Shown here: one piece after another, positions 35,478-42,970 of the stretch | How the letters are laid out: each line of letters opens with the position of its first letter | Numbering within the stretch: position 1 is the first letter of the stretch | Program-made: the position numbers and the translations under genes | The notes under the pieces: model-generated | Databases searched by the model: none | What the model was told of the DNA's origin: nothing | Seen by the model: only the letters and a program-made list of their open reading frames with translations | From: Sandaracinaceae bacterium | Lineage (GTDB): Bacteria; Myxococcota_A; Polyangia; Polyangiales; JADJQN01 | Assembly: GCA_016712745.1 (NCBI GenBank) | Contig: JADJQN010000003.1 | Location: 434,001 to 498,000 of the forward strand | DNA length: 64,000 bases | Direction: 5' to 3'

Positions 35478-35951
35478 ATGGGTGGTATTAGCGTTGGCGG
35501 GGGTCATGGCGGCAAGAAGTCGCTCGACTCGGATATCCCGCTCGTTCCGTTCATCGATTTGCTTCTTTGCTGCGTCATGTTCCTCCTCGTAAGCGCAGTG
35601 TGGACGCAACTCGCGCGCCTCAACGCGAATCAGCAGGCGCCTGGTCAGCCTTCGCAGCCGACCGATCCGCCCCCGCCGAGCGTAAAGTTGATCTTGCAGG
35701 TGCAGGGCACCGGCTACGTCCTTGCGACGACCGCCGGTGAACGCACTGAGATTCCCAAGGTCAGCGGCGCATACGATCGCAGCGCGCTTCAACAGCGCCT
35801 TCACGATCGTCGCCAGCTCGAGCCGAATCGTCATGACATCACTGTCGCGCCGGAAGACGGCGTTGTGTACAGCGATGTCGTTGTAGCCATGGATACCGCG
35901 CTCGGTGAGGGTTATGCCTCGCTCGACCTCTCAGATGGAGCGACGCTCTAA
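35478..35951 (+). CDS. ExbD/TolR-family protein (module 2, first ExbD)
   Basis: 157 residues. A short Gly-rich N-terminus (GGISVGGGHGGKKSLDSD) precedes the helix IPLVPFIDLLLCCVMFLLVSA with the conserved Asp. The periplasmic part starts with a Pro/Gln-rich spacer (QQAPGQPSQPTDPPPPSV), then a compact domain. The helix sequence is closest to the second ExbD of the same module (IPLVPFIDFLIVLVVFLLM), so these two probably arose by a local duplication. The stop overlaps the next ATG (TAATG). Confidence 0.92.
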   Translation: MGGISVGGGHGGKKSLDSDIPLVPFIDLLLCCVMFLLVSAVWTQLARLNANQQAPGQPSQPTDPPPPSVKLILQVQGTGYVLATTAGERTEIPKVSGAYDRSALQQRLHDRRQLEPNRHDITVAPEDGVVYSDVVVAMDTALGEGYASLDLSDGATL

Positions 35952-36484
35952 TGCCCGTTGGTAAACCCGGCAAAGTTCTTTTCACGCAGATCCCCCTCTC
36001 CTTCGTTTCGAAGAAGGTCAACGGCGGCGGTCATAAAGCGGTCGACGCGCAGATCCCGCTCGTTCCGTTCATCGATTTCCTGATCGTGCTCGTCGTCTTC
36101 TTGCTCATGTCGTTCGCCAACGAGACGGTTCAGAGCAACGTTCCGAACCTCACGATGCCGCGCGCGACGAACACGGAAGATCTCGAAGACGCTCCGGTCA
36201 TCGCGATCAACCCGCAGGTCGTCCTCTTGAACGGCATCCGCGTCGCTGACACGCAGAGCCTCGGTGGCTCGGCCACGATGGAGCGCATCGAGCCGCTCAT
36301 CCAGAACCTCACCACGCTCAAGCGCAACTACGCGATGCTTCACCCGAACGGTCAGTTCGCTGGAGCGGTCATCATCATGGCCGATGAGAACATCGATTAC
36401 CGCGTCATCAAGAAGGTGATGTTCTCTACAGCACAATCTGGGTACTCCCAGATCAGCTTCGCAGTAAACCGCCAGGGTCGGTAG
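35951..36484 (+). CDS. ExbD/TolR-family protein (module 2, second ExbD)
   Basis: 177 residues. The N-terminal 25 residues (MPVGKPGKVLFTQIPLSFVSK) are followed by KAVDAQIPLVPFIDFLIVLVVFLLMSFAN with the proton-binding Asp. The periplasmic domain ends VIIMADENIDYRVIKKVMFSTAQSGYSQISFAV, the normal ExbD ending (strand-helix-strand). Two different ExbD proteins beside one ExbB is the arrangement of the Myxococcus AglR-Q-S motility motor, although I cannot show that these proteins power motility. An intrinsic terminator 87 bases downstream closes the operon. Confidence 0.93.
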   Translation: MPVGKPGKVLFTQIPLSFVSKKVNGGGHKAVDAQIPLVPFIDFLIVLVVFLLMSFANETVQSNVPNLTMPRATNTEDLEDAPVIAINPQVVLLNGIRVADTQSLGGSATMERIEPLIQNLTTLKRNYAMLHPNGQFAGAVIIMADENIDYRVIKKVMFSTAQSGYSQISFAVNRQGR

Positions 36485-36570
36485 TCGGCAGGGAATCCCC
36501 CCGCCGCCCGTCCCGCGCCCCCACCCAGCCACCCCGTATTCGTGTGAGTGTCGGGTGGTTTGTTAGACTG

Positions 36571-36607
36571 ACGCCGTCCTTCGCTGAGGGGCGGCGTTTT
36601 GCTTTTT
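36571..36607 (+). terminator. Rho-independent terminator after ExbBDD module 2
   Basis: acgccgtcc (36571-36579) pairs with gggcggcgt (36589-36597), with one G-T pair, around a nine-base loop; the tail tttgcttttt follows. Confidence 0.85.
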
Positions 36608-36646
36608 GGAACTCTTGTTGGCTAGCGATGTCTAGTCGATTGGGAT

Positions 36647-37579
36647 ATGGGAACGACTGTGCAAGAGCTGAAACCGGCGCGATTGGATGAGGCGCAAGAG
36701 GCGCGTTCGTATCGGAACAAGTTTCCGTGGAAATGGGTGGCGCTCGGCGCCTTCGTCCTTGCCTGCGTGGTAGGCGGCTACCAACTGAAGAAGCATCGCG
36801 ATGCCGGCATCGTGCGTACGCGCATTATGCAGGTGCATGAGCATCAGCTGCACTCACGCAGCCAGCAGATCGAAGCGCTTGAGCGCAAGATCGAAGGCTT
36901 TGTCATGGATGCTGTTTCGACTGTTCCGGTCACGACTGCCGACGAACGCCTCGATGTAAATCAGCTGCGTCGGGGACACGGCCTTTATCTGCGCCTTCCC
37001 GCCAGCGCGATCACGAGCGCGAGCCGAGTCGAAGACGGCGCACGCGTGATGGGCACCGACGCGATCATGAATTGCATGGGCCTAGCGCCGGTGTCAGCGC
37101 GCACGCTCTACGAAAAGGGTGCCTTCCTAGATCCTGCGTGGACGCATCAGGCGCGCGACACCTCCGACGTGCTGCGCTTGCGCGTCATCGAAGAAGATCT
37201 TCTCCATCACATTCGCACTGACCTGCCGGTCGTCGAGAGTGCCATGCAAAGCGATTGGTTCATGTTGGCGCTCGAGCGAGGAACTACGCGCACCAACGGG
37301 CCGGTCGACATCTACCTTTGGAACTTGCGCGACGGGGAGCAGCTCCTGAAAGTACGTACACAGGCCGCTGGCGCGCTTATCACCGCTCGGGCGACATTCG
37401 GTGGTGCACCCGCGGCTCCTGCGGCCACCACCCCCGTGAGCCGCGCTGAAGTCGCTGCCGATTGCTCGATTGCGTCGCAAGTGCGCGCCGCCACCGGCAC
37501 CCCTGCGGTAACGGTGCAAAACGCCCCCGAAGCGCCCCTGCCCGTCGCGACACCGACGTCGACACCCGCAACGCGCTAA
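36647..37579 (+). CDS. Single-pass membrane protein of unknown function
   Basis: 310 residues. A charged cytoplasmic N-terminus of about 30 residues precedes one transmembrane helix (WVALGAFVLACVVGGYQL). Residues 55-85 are predicted to form a coiled coil (HEHQLHSRSQQIEALERKIEG). A mixed alpha/beta domain follows, with RLDVNQLRRGHGLYLRLPASAI, then a Pro/Ala/Thr-rich tail (APEAPLPVATPTSTPAT). Unrecognised. The topology (short cytoplasmic end, one helix, periplasmic domain and disordered tail) is that of an envelope adaptor. It starts 40 bases after the ExbBDD terminator, so it is probably a separate unit. The ATG at 36647 has no strong ribosome binding site. Confidence 0.75.
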   Translation: MGTTVQELKPARLDEAQEARSYRNKFPWKWVALGAFVLACVVGGYQLKKHRDAGIVRTRIMQVHEHQLHSRSQQIEALERKIEGFVMDAVSTVPVTTADERLDVNQLRRGHGLYLRLPASAITSASRVEDGARVMGTDAIMNCMGLAPVSARTLYEKGAFLDPAWTHQARDTSDVLRLRVIEEDLLHHIRTDLPVVESAMQSDWFMLALERGTTRTNGPVDIYLWNLRDGEQLLKVRTQAAGALITARATFGGAPAAPAATTPVSRAEVAADCSIASQVRAATGTPAVTVQNAPEAPLPVATPTSTPATR

Positions 37580-37607
37580 TCGCTACGTAAGGTGCGAGCG
37601 TGCAGGA

Positions 37608-37707
37608 TTTTGCCCCGAACCTGGACGCGCCCGCAGCGAGATGAGGGAGTGTGCTGCAAAGCACATGACCGATTCGAGCGAGGACGAAAGACAGGATCGG
37701 GGCAAAA
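37608..37707 (+). ncRNA. Structured repeat / candidate RNA motif, copy B
   Basis: ttttgccccgaacctg (37608-37623) and caggatcggggcaaaa (37692-37707) pair at 15 of 16 positions. Inside, tgtgct (37650-37655) pairs with agcaca (37660-37665) around a gcaa tetraloop of the GNRA type. The core (cgcgcccgcag, gagggagtg, gaccga, gcgaggacg) is shared with copy A at 32161-32251. It lies between two plus-strand genes, in the 5' region of the gene at 37758, so it could be a leader element, a terminator or a mobile repeat. Confidence 0.55.
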
Positions 37708-37757
37708 GCCAAACGCGGTAGTTGAGCGAAGAGCGGATTCGTTGTTCCATGCGACCC

Positions 37758-38345
37758 ATGGCAACACTCAAGGACCTTACAAGCGGCAGCGCGATCGATT
37801 TGTCGGCTATCACCGCGCATCTCGATGGGCTCGATAGCGCGGCACGCATCGCTGAGATCCACACGCTGGGGCGCACATCGCAATCGGCCCTCTTCGAAGC
37901 TGCCTCGGGCTATCGGAAGATGACGCTCGAGGACATCGTCCCGGCCAATGTGCCGGACAACACCGAAGTCGTTCACCACGGCCAGAACACGCTGCCGGCC
38001 TTCTCGCACTTTGCCAAGGTGATGTTCCGCCCGGACTCAGGCCCCAAGGGCGAGTTGTGGGGATACAACCGTAACTCCGCATTTCTCGAAACGGTTGTTG
38101 GCCCAGGATACTTCGTCGCACTGCAACACGTGGTGCCCGGCGAAGTTCTAGTCGACTACTTGCGTCTGCCACCGCGTGGCCTGCCCAGTTGGCCGCCCAT
38201 TTTGCCGAACACGGCGCGCCTCTCGCGCTTCGTCTACAACGGCACGCAAGACATTTTGCGAGGCGTCTCCAATCACGTTTCGATCGGCCGCGCGACCAAG
38301 GGCGGTAAGCCCATGGACGCGTGGTTCATTCTCTGTCGGGGATGA
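37758..38345 (+). CDS. Unknown conserved-looking protein, first gene of a coupled chain
   Basis: 195 residues, no signal peptide or transmembrane helix. The body is well ordered in appearance (DIVPANVPDNTEVVHHGQNT, GELWGYNRNSAFLETVVGPGYF, TARLSRFVYNGTQDILRGVSNHVSIGRATK) but matches nothing I know. Cys is rare. The ATG at 37758 or the one at 37749 could be the start; neither has a good ribosome binding site. The stop codon overlaps the ATG of the rhodanese gene (ATGA), so the two are translationally coupled. Structured repeat copy B ends 50 bases upstream. Confidence 0.75.
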   Translation: MATLKDLTSGSAIDLSAITAHLDGLDSAARIAEIHTLGRTSQSALFEAASGYRKMTLEDIVPANVPDNTEVVHHGQNTLPAFSHFAKVMFRPDSGPKGELWGYNRNSAFLETVVGPGYFVALQHVVPGEVLVDYLRLPPRGLPSWPPILPNTARLSRFVYNGTQDILRGVSNHVSIGRATKGGKPMDAWFILCRG

Positions 38346-38845
38346 AGTCCGTCGTCGTCGAAGCGCTCCTGGTTTCTCTGGTCGGCGCATTGCTCGGCAC
38401 GGCCCACGGAATTGTGCGCGGCTGGCCTTGGTTGCCTCCTGCGCATGAGAGTCCGACCGGCACGTGTAGCGCACCGGTGCCGACCGAGCCAACGATTCAG
38501 TGGATGTCACAAGCCGATGCGCGCCGTTTCTCAGACGATCGCAGCGTGATGTTCGTCGATGCCCGCACTGCCGACGAATACGAAGAAGGGCATGTCACAA
38601 ACGCGATTTCTCTTCCGTACTCCTCGCGCGAAACACCCCATCCGAATTTCGTTACGCTCTTGCGCACCGCACACATTGTGATCGTCTATTGCGATACGAC
38701 CGCGAGCTGCTCTCAGTCGACGAACCTCGCCTCGCAACTCTTGCACGCGGGCCTGACGGACGTTCGGGTCCTCGAGGGCGGCTTTCCTGCGTGGATGAAT
38801 CACGGCTATCCGGCAGAGGCTGGCGCGTGTCGGTTGTGTCCATGA
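38342..38845 (+). CDS. Membrane-anchored rhodanese-domain protein
   Basis: 167 residues. Residues 3-28 form a membrane anchor (VVVEALLVSLVGALLGTAHGIV). The rhodanese domain follows: WMSQADARRFSDDRSVMFVDARTADEYEEGHVTNAISLPY and then the active-site loop VIVYCDTTASCSQSTNLA, where the first Cys is in the position that carries persulfide. VRVLEGGFPAWMNHGYP is the usual domain end. It is probably periplasmic and moves sulfur or handles thiols. The start ATG overlaps the previous stop, and its stop overlaps the next ATG (ATGA at both ends), so expression is tightly tied to its neighbours. Confidence 0.92.
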   Translation: MKSVVVEALLVSLVGALLGTAHGIVRGWPWLPPAHESPTGTCSAPVPTEPTIQWMSQADARRFSDDRSVMFVDARTADEYEEGHVTNAISLPYSSRETPHPNFVTLLRTAHIVIVYCDTTASCSQSTNLASQLLHAGLTDVRVLEGGFPAWMNHGYPAEAGACRLCP

Positions 38846-39279
38846 AGAACGCGCGCTTCCTAGACTGGCTCGTAATCGGCGCCCGCGTCACGCTCGCGGG
38901 GCTATTCCTCTTTGCGGCGGCCACCAAGCTCGCCTCACCGCGCGACTTCGCCGAAGCGATTGCCAATTATCACCTGGTGCCGGATTGGCTGAGCAGCATC
39001 ACCGCTTCGGTCTTGCCCATCATGGAAATTGTGGTGGCATGTGCGCTGGTCGCTGGCGTAAAAGAGCGAGGGGCCGCCTTAGTTGCGGCGGCGATGCTGA
39101 TTATTTTCGCAATCGCGATGATCAGCACTGTTTCGCGGGGCATTGATCTCGATTGCGGATGTTTTGGCGCAGCGGCTGAAGCGCAAGTCGGGTGGGGCAC
39201 GATCGCGCGCAACCTGGTACTGACGCTGGTCGCCATTGGAATCGCGGTACGTCCGCATGTGGCGTGGAAGCGCACTTGA
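38842..39279 (+). CDS. MauE/DoxX-like membrane protein
   Basis: 145 residues with four hydrophobic segments (WLVIGARVTLAGLFLFAAATK, SSITASVLPIMEIVVACALVAG, AALVAAAMLIIFAIAMISTV, IARNLVLTLVAIGIAV). The loop GIDLDCGCFGAAAE has the C-G-C-F-G motif seen in MauE/DoxX-like redox proteins, where the Cys pair probably exchanges disulfides or quinol electrons. Together with the coupled rhodanese it suggests a periplasmic sulfur or disulfide relay; that is inference. ATGA overlap with the rhodanese gene. Confidence 0.88.
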   Translation: MKNARFLDWLVIGARVTLAGLFLFAAATKLASPRDFAEAIANYHLVPDWLSSITASVLPIMEIVVACALVAGVKERGAALVAAAMLIIFAIAMISTVSRGIDLDCGCFGAAAEAQVGWGTIARNLVLTLVAIGIAVRPHVAWKRT

Positions 39280-39311
39280 CCAGCTTGGGCCCAGCCCATC
39301 ATGCTTTTCGT

Positions 39312-39902
39312 GTGAAACGACTTACGCTTCTTCTCTCGCTCGCTGTACTCGCTCTTGTGGCTAGGGTCCGCCCCGCCGATGCCTCGGTCATGTTGGCGCT
39401 CGACTTTCCAGCATTGGTTGCCCAAGCCGATCACGTGGTGGTCGGCAACGTCGAGTCGAGCACCTCGCACTGGGATGGAAGCGGACGCATCGTCACGGAC
39501 GTTTCGATTCGCGTGGACGAGACGATGATGGGCGACCGCGCAACCGGCGAGGTGCTGGTCGTTACGCATCTTGGAGGGGCCGTCGGCGAGGTGGGTTTGC
39601 ATATCGAAGGCGAAGCACGCTTCGCGGTAGGCGAGCGCGCGCTTGTCTTTGGGGCGAACGTGCGCGGCTCAAGCACATTGGTGCGTGTCGTTGGCATGTC
39701 CCAAGGCGCCTTCGAGATACGCGCGATGCCTGAGCATCCTGGCGAGGACATGGTGATGCCTTCCGGGGCTGGCCTGGCTCTTATGCAGCGCGTTCAAAAC
39801 TCACGCTTGTTGCCAGCGCCCCCTGCTCTTCTCGAGCCCCGCTCCCTATCAAGCTTGCGGCCCATGCTGCGCGAGTTGATTGGGGCGCGCGGTGCACGCT
39901 AG
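39312..39902 (+). CDS. Secreted protein of unknown function
   Basis: 196 residues starting at the GTG at 39312 (VKRLTLLLSLAVLALVA is the signal peptide; cleavage near RPADA-SV). The body has a pattern of strands: LVAQADHVVVGNVESSTSHWDG, IVTDVSIRVDETMMGDRATGEVLVVTHLGGAVGEVGLHIEGEARFAVGERALVF. This resembles secreted myxobacterial proteins found beside matrixin genes. Function unknown. It starts 32 bases after the MauE-like stop and its end overlaps the next gene by 11 bases. Confidence 0.8.
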   Translation: MKRLTLLLSLAVLALVARVRPADASVMLALDFPALVAQADHVVVGNVESSTSHWDGSGRIVTDVSIRVDETMMGDRATGEVLVVTHLGGAVGEVGLHIEGEARFAVGERALVFGANVRGSSTLVRVVGMSQGAFEIRAMPEHPGEDMVMPSGAGLALMQRVQNSRLLPAPPALLEPRSLSSLRPMLRELIGARGAR

Positions 39903-40779
39903 ATCGCTCGTATTCGCTGTCGTTGCTGTCGCGGTGAGCGTTGCTAGCCCGGCTCGCGTGCACGCGTGGTGTCGCATGACGACCAGCACACTGCCCTTGA
40001 GCGCTGCACAGCCGTGCGCGACAGATGGGATTCCGCTCGAATGGCATCGGCGCTGCACGTCGTACGCCATCAACGTGAATGGCTCTTCCACTCTGAGCAT
40101 GGAACAATTGCGCACAGTCTTTGCCACTGCGTTTTCGCAGTGGACGAACATCACGTGCGCGGGTGAGTCGGCGAATATCATGGTGCGGCAAATGGATGAG
40201 TTCACCACCTGCGCGCAAGCCGCGTACGAAGCGCGCGGGACCAACATCCAAGCGTTCGCGCTGAGCCACGACTGGAATCCCATGTACGATCCGAATGCGT
40301 ATGCGGTTACGACCGTGTGGCACAACACGCAGACCGGCGAGATTCTCGATGTGGACATGGAGGTCAACGAAAACCGTGGTCCATATACGATGTGTCCCGA
40401 CGAAGGCTGCACTGACGGCAGTGTCGACTTGTTGAACGTCATAACGCACGAGGTCGGGCACTATTTCGGAATCGGTCATACGATCATTCCGAGCGCGACC
40501 ATGTATCGCGCCTCCCCCCCGGGCGAGACGGGCAAGCGTTCGCTGGAAGTGGACGACATTGCCGCGTATTGCGGGATCTATCCGCCCGGCGCACTGCCCG
40601 ATGCATGTGAGGACGCGCCGCACGGCGGCTTGTCTACGGATCTTAGCTGTGGGCAACAGGACCCCGCCGGTTGCTGCAGCGTCGCCCCTTTTGGCGGGTA
40701 CGCGCATACGAAGAGCGCGCTGTTTCTAGTCGGACTGACGGCCTCGATTGCGGTCTGGCGCAGGCGGCGCGTTCGATGA
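39892..40779 (+). CDS. Secreted matrixin-like zinc metalloprotease 1 with C-terminal membrane anchor
   Basis: 295 residues; the GTG at 39892 (VHARSLVFAVVAVAVSV) gives the signal peptide. The metzincin motif is ITHEVGHYFGIGHT (H-E-x2-H-x2-G-x2-H), followed at the right distance by SATMYRAS, the Met-turn. Several Cys pairs (AWCRM, RRCTSY, CPDEGC) are probably disulfides. The C-terminus is GCCSVAPFGG, then a hydrophobic segment (SALFLVGLTASIAVW) and RRRR, which resembles a MYXO-CTERM sorting tail for anchoring at the surface. It is likely an exported and then anchored protease. The stop overlaps the ATG of its paralogue (ATGA). Confidence 0.9.
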   Translation: MHARSLVFAVVAVAVSVASPARVHAWCRMTTSTLPLSAAQPCATDGIPLEWHRRCTSYAINVNGSSTLSMEQLRTVFATAFSQWTNITCAGESANIMVRQMDEFTTCAQAAYEARGTNIQAFALSHDWNPMYDPNAYAVTTVWHNTQTGEILDVDMEVNENRGPYTMCPDEGCTDGSVDLLNVITHEVGHYFGIGHTIIPSATMYRASPPGETGKRSLEVDDIAAYCGIYPPGALPDACEDAPHGGLSTDLSCGQQDPAGCCSVAPFGGYAHTKSALFLVGLTASIAVWRRRRVR

Positions 40780-41654
40780 CACGTGCGCTCAGCTTCGTTC
40801 TAGTTAGCCTATGCCTCATCGCGCCCGCTGCGCACGCGGCGGCGTGGTGTCGACTCACCACGGTGGATCCACCCTCAGGTGTTGCTTGCTCAACCCAAGG
40901 CATTCCGCTGTGGTGGGATCACCGATGCACCTCGTATGCGCTCTTCGAAGATTACTCGAAGTCAATCGATCCCAACGATATTCGAAGTGCGTTTCAGCAA
41001 TCGTTTGCTACGTGGACCGATGTCGTTTGCCCCGATGGCCATCCGATTGGCTTCCAAGTGCGGCAGCTAGAAGAAACGAGTACCTGCGATCACGCCTCGA
41101 CGCTGATCGACGGCACGAACATCCACACGATGGTCTTTCTCCAAGAATGGGGAGGCCTTCGCTCGCCCGATGCATTCGCGCTGACGTCGACGTGGAACAT
41201 TCAGGAGACGGGCCAGATTCTCGATGTCGATATGGAAATCAATGAAGCCGATTGGACCTTCGAGCTCTGCCCGGCCACCGGGTGCACCAATGGGCACGTG
41301 GATTTGCAGAACGTGATCACGCATGAAGCAGGTCACTACTTTGGTCTCGGCCACTCGGTTGTGGCGAACGCTACGATGTTCATGACCGCGGGCGCGAACG
41401 AGACGAGCAAGCGCGATCTCGAAGCAGACGACATCGAAGGCATCTGCAGCGCCTATCCGCAGGGCAGTCTTCCCGATGCGTGTGACGACGCGCCATGGAA
41501 CGGTTTTGCAGCGAACTTGGGTTGTGGCGATCCCCTTCCCAAAGGCTGTTGCTCGGTGGCGCCCGGTGCGCAGAATGCATCCTCGCGTGGCGTGCTCTCG
41601 TTGGTTGCTGCTCTCGCCGCCATCGCATTAGGCCGATCACGTCGTAAACGTTGA
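40776..41654 (+). CDS. Secreted matrixin-like zinc metalloprotease 2 with C-terminal membrane anchor
   Basis: 292 residues. The signal peptide is MTRALSFVLVSLCLIAPAAHA. The mature protein begins AWCRLTT, like its neighbour. The zinc motif ITHEAGHYFGLGHS is complete and NATMFMTAG is the Met-turn. The C-terminal tail GCCSVAPGAQNASSRGVLSLVAALAAIALGRSRRKR parallels that of the first protease (GCC-motif, helix, basic end). The two are tandem duplicates. Having two similar proteases at the end of one operon suggests different substrates or that one processes the other. ATGA overlap with the preceding gene. Confidence 0.9.
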   Translation: MTRALSFVLVSLCLIAPAAHAAAWCRLTTVDPPSGVACSTQGIPLWWDHRCTSYALFEDYSKSIDPNDIRSAFQQSFATWTDVVCPDGHPIGFQVRQLEETSTCDHASTLIDGTNIHTMVFLQEWGGLRSPDAFALTSTWNIQETGQILDVDMEINEADWTFELCPATGCTNGHVDLQNVITHEAGHYFGLGHSVVANATMFMTAGANETSKRDLEADDIEGICSAYPQGSLPDACDDAPWNGFAANLGCGDPLPKGCCSVAPGAQNASSRGVLSLVAALAAIALGRSRRKR

Positions 41655-41729
41655 CCATTTTCACGGCGCCCATGCCTCCACCTCAGCGTTCGAAAACACG
41701 CGTAAGCGCTGTTCGCGCCATCGAACGCC

Positions 41730-41909
41730 ATGCTCTCGCTGATCATCCCCGCGACCATATCAATTGCGGTGGGTGTGGCGTTTGCGATGACGCGCACACG
41801 TGCACTTGCGTGGGTCATGTTCTTGCTCACCGCAAGTATCGTCGGCGTCGCTTTCGCAGCGTTGACGAACTACTACTTGTGGCTCAGTCGATCAAATCAT
41901 GGGAGATGA
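41730..41909 (+). CDS. Small two-helix membrane protein (possible)
   Basis: 59 residues: MLSLIIPATISIAVGVAFAM, an Arg-containing turn, then LAWVMFLLTASIVGVAFAALTNYYLW. Two transmembrane helices with a short cytoplasmic-like loop TRTR. No ribosome binding site is visible, so expression is uncertain. Its end overlaps the 3' end of the convergent gene at 41892-42866 by 18 bases. It is 75 bases after the second matrixin gene. Function unknown. Confidence 0.45.
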   Translation: MLSLIIPATISIAVGVAFAMTRTRALAWVMFLLTASIVGVAFAALTNYYLWLSRSNHGR

Positions 41910-42866
41910 TGAGGTAGCAGGCACAGCCTCTGGCTCTGGAATGTGCGTGAACACCAGGCTCACCAGGAACGCTACCGATTCGGTTTGGGTGCCAGCGTTG
42001 ACGTACGCGACGGGGATCTGCAGAGCGACACGCAACATTGTCGTCGGTGCAAGCTGCATAAGTGCAGACGGCGTCACGTAGGCGAGGAATCCGCCTGTGT
42101 CGGCTATACGTGCGCCGCTCAAGCGATCAGCGCTGGCGTAGATCCCATCGGCCGACAGTAAGAGGGCGAGTGAATCGCCGAGGGAGTAGCGCAGCGCCAG
42201 CGTGGAGATGAACGCCGAACCTGCGCGCCAACCACCACGACCCTCCGTCGTAAACCGGAGCGATTCGATCGCGAAGAACGAGAAACGATCGAACGCACCT
42301 ACATAGGAAGCGCTGGCGATCGGATCCCAGGAACCGGTTCCGATCTGCGCGGCGTGCCCGAGCGGCGTACCGTCCGGCCCGCGATAGTTCATCGCGAAGG
42401 GCATCTTGACCCCTGCGCTCAGAAATATTCCGTGGCGCGTCGTACCACTCCCTCCGCCGAAGACTTGAAAGCGCGCGCTCAAGTCGCTGTCGCCCAAGCC
42501 GAACGCGCGCGCGGCGCCGATGCCATCGGACGATTCGACCGTGCGATAGACGGCGGGTACGAGCCATTGAAGCGTCACGACGCGAAAGGGAGTCCATGCC
42601 AGAAAAAGCGAAGTGCGACTTTCAAAGGTCGTCTCGAGAACATTCGCGTGAGGAGTCGTCGTATGAAACGACTCGCGGTTCTCGAGTGAGAGGCGCAAGG
42701 TGCCCGGCTGCGGTAGGTCCCAGCCGATGGCCGAAAACGAAATGTCACCGGGAGGCGCGAGCGAACAGCCGCACAATCCACACGCCTCGGCCTCCGCAGT
42801 TCTCGTGAGGAGAACGCTGAGCACGATCGCGGGGGCCAATAAGGACCTGTATCTGGGACAGCGCAT
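41892..42866 (-). CDS. Outer-membrane beta-barrel candidate with CGLCGC motif
   Basis: 324 residues with a signal peptide (LLAPAIVLSVLLTRTAEA). The mature N-terminus CGLCGCSLAPPGDISF holds three Cys that could bind metal or be part of a disulfide or lipid-like anchor. The remainder has alternating hydrophobic strands with aromatic belts (SLFLAWTPFRVVTLQWLVPAVYR, FSFFAIESLRFTTEG, LALRYSLGDSLALLLSADGIY), like a porin-type barrel. Other annotated transporters with this start motif are met in metal-related loci, but I cannot assign a substrate. It is downstream of the CcmH-like gene on the same strand, across a terminator-like hairpin. Confidence 0.7.
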   Translation of the reverse strand: MRCPRYRSLLAPAIVLSVLLTRTAEAEACGLCGCSLAPPGDISFSAIGWDLPQPGTLRLSLENRESFHTTTPHANVLETTFESRTSLFLAWTPFRVVTLQWLVPAVYRTVESSDGIGAARAFGLGDSDLSARFQVFGGGSGTTRHGIFLSAGVKMPFAMNYRGPDGTPLGHAAQIGTGSWDPIASASYVGAFDRFSFFAIESLRFTTEGRGGWRAGSAFISTLALRYSLGDSLALLLSADGIYASADRLSGARIADTGGFLAYVTPSALMQLAPTTMLRVALQIPVAYVNAGTQTESVAFLVSLVFTHIPEPEAVPATSSSPMI

Positions 42867-42919
42867 CGGTAGCGGCTGTATACGCCGTCACCTCGTAAGA
42901 ATCAGCTGGCGCGTGCGTC

Positions 42920-42951
42920 GCGCGACAAAAAGCCGCGCCTACCGGCGCGAC
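42920..42951 (-). terminator. Hairpin with T-rich loop downstream of the CcmH-like gene
   Basis: On the minus strand cgcgcc-ggta-ggcgcg is followed by gctttttg, as in an intrinsic terminator. An overlapping, alternative hairpin (gcgcggc-ttttt-gtcgcgc) is also possible. Nearly the same alternative hairpin lies after the OmpA gene at 45735-45759. Confidence 0.5.
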
Positions 42952-42970
42952 TGCCGCGCTCCGGCAGGGC

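Noticed and set aside
41651..41917. 88-codon frame starting at a TTG directly after the second matrixin
   Set aside because: His/Arg/Cys-rich reading without structure. The overlapping frame at 41730-41909 has a clean two-helix pattern and is preferred, with low confidence.
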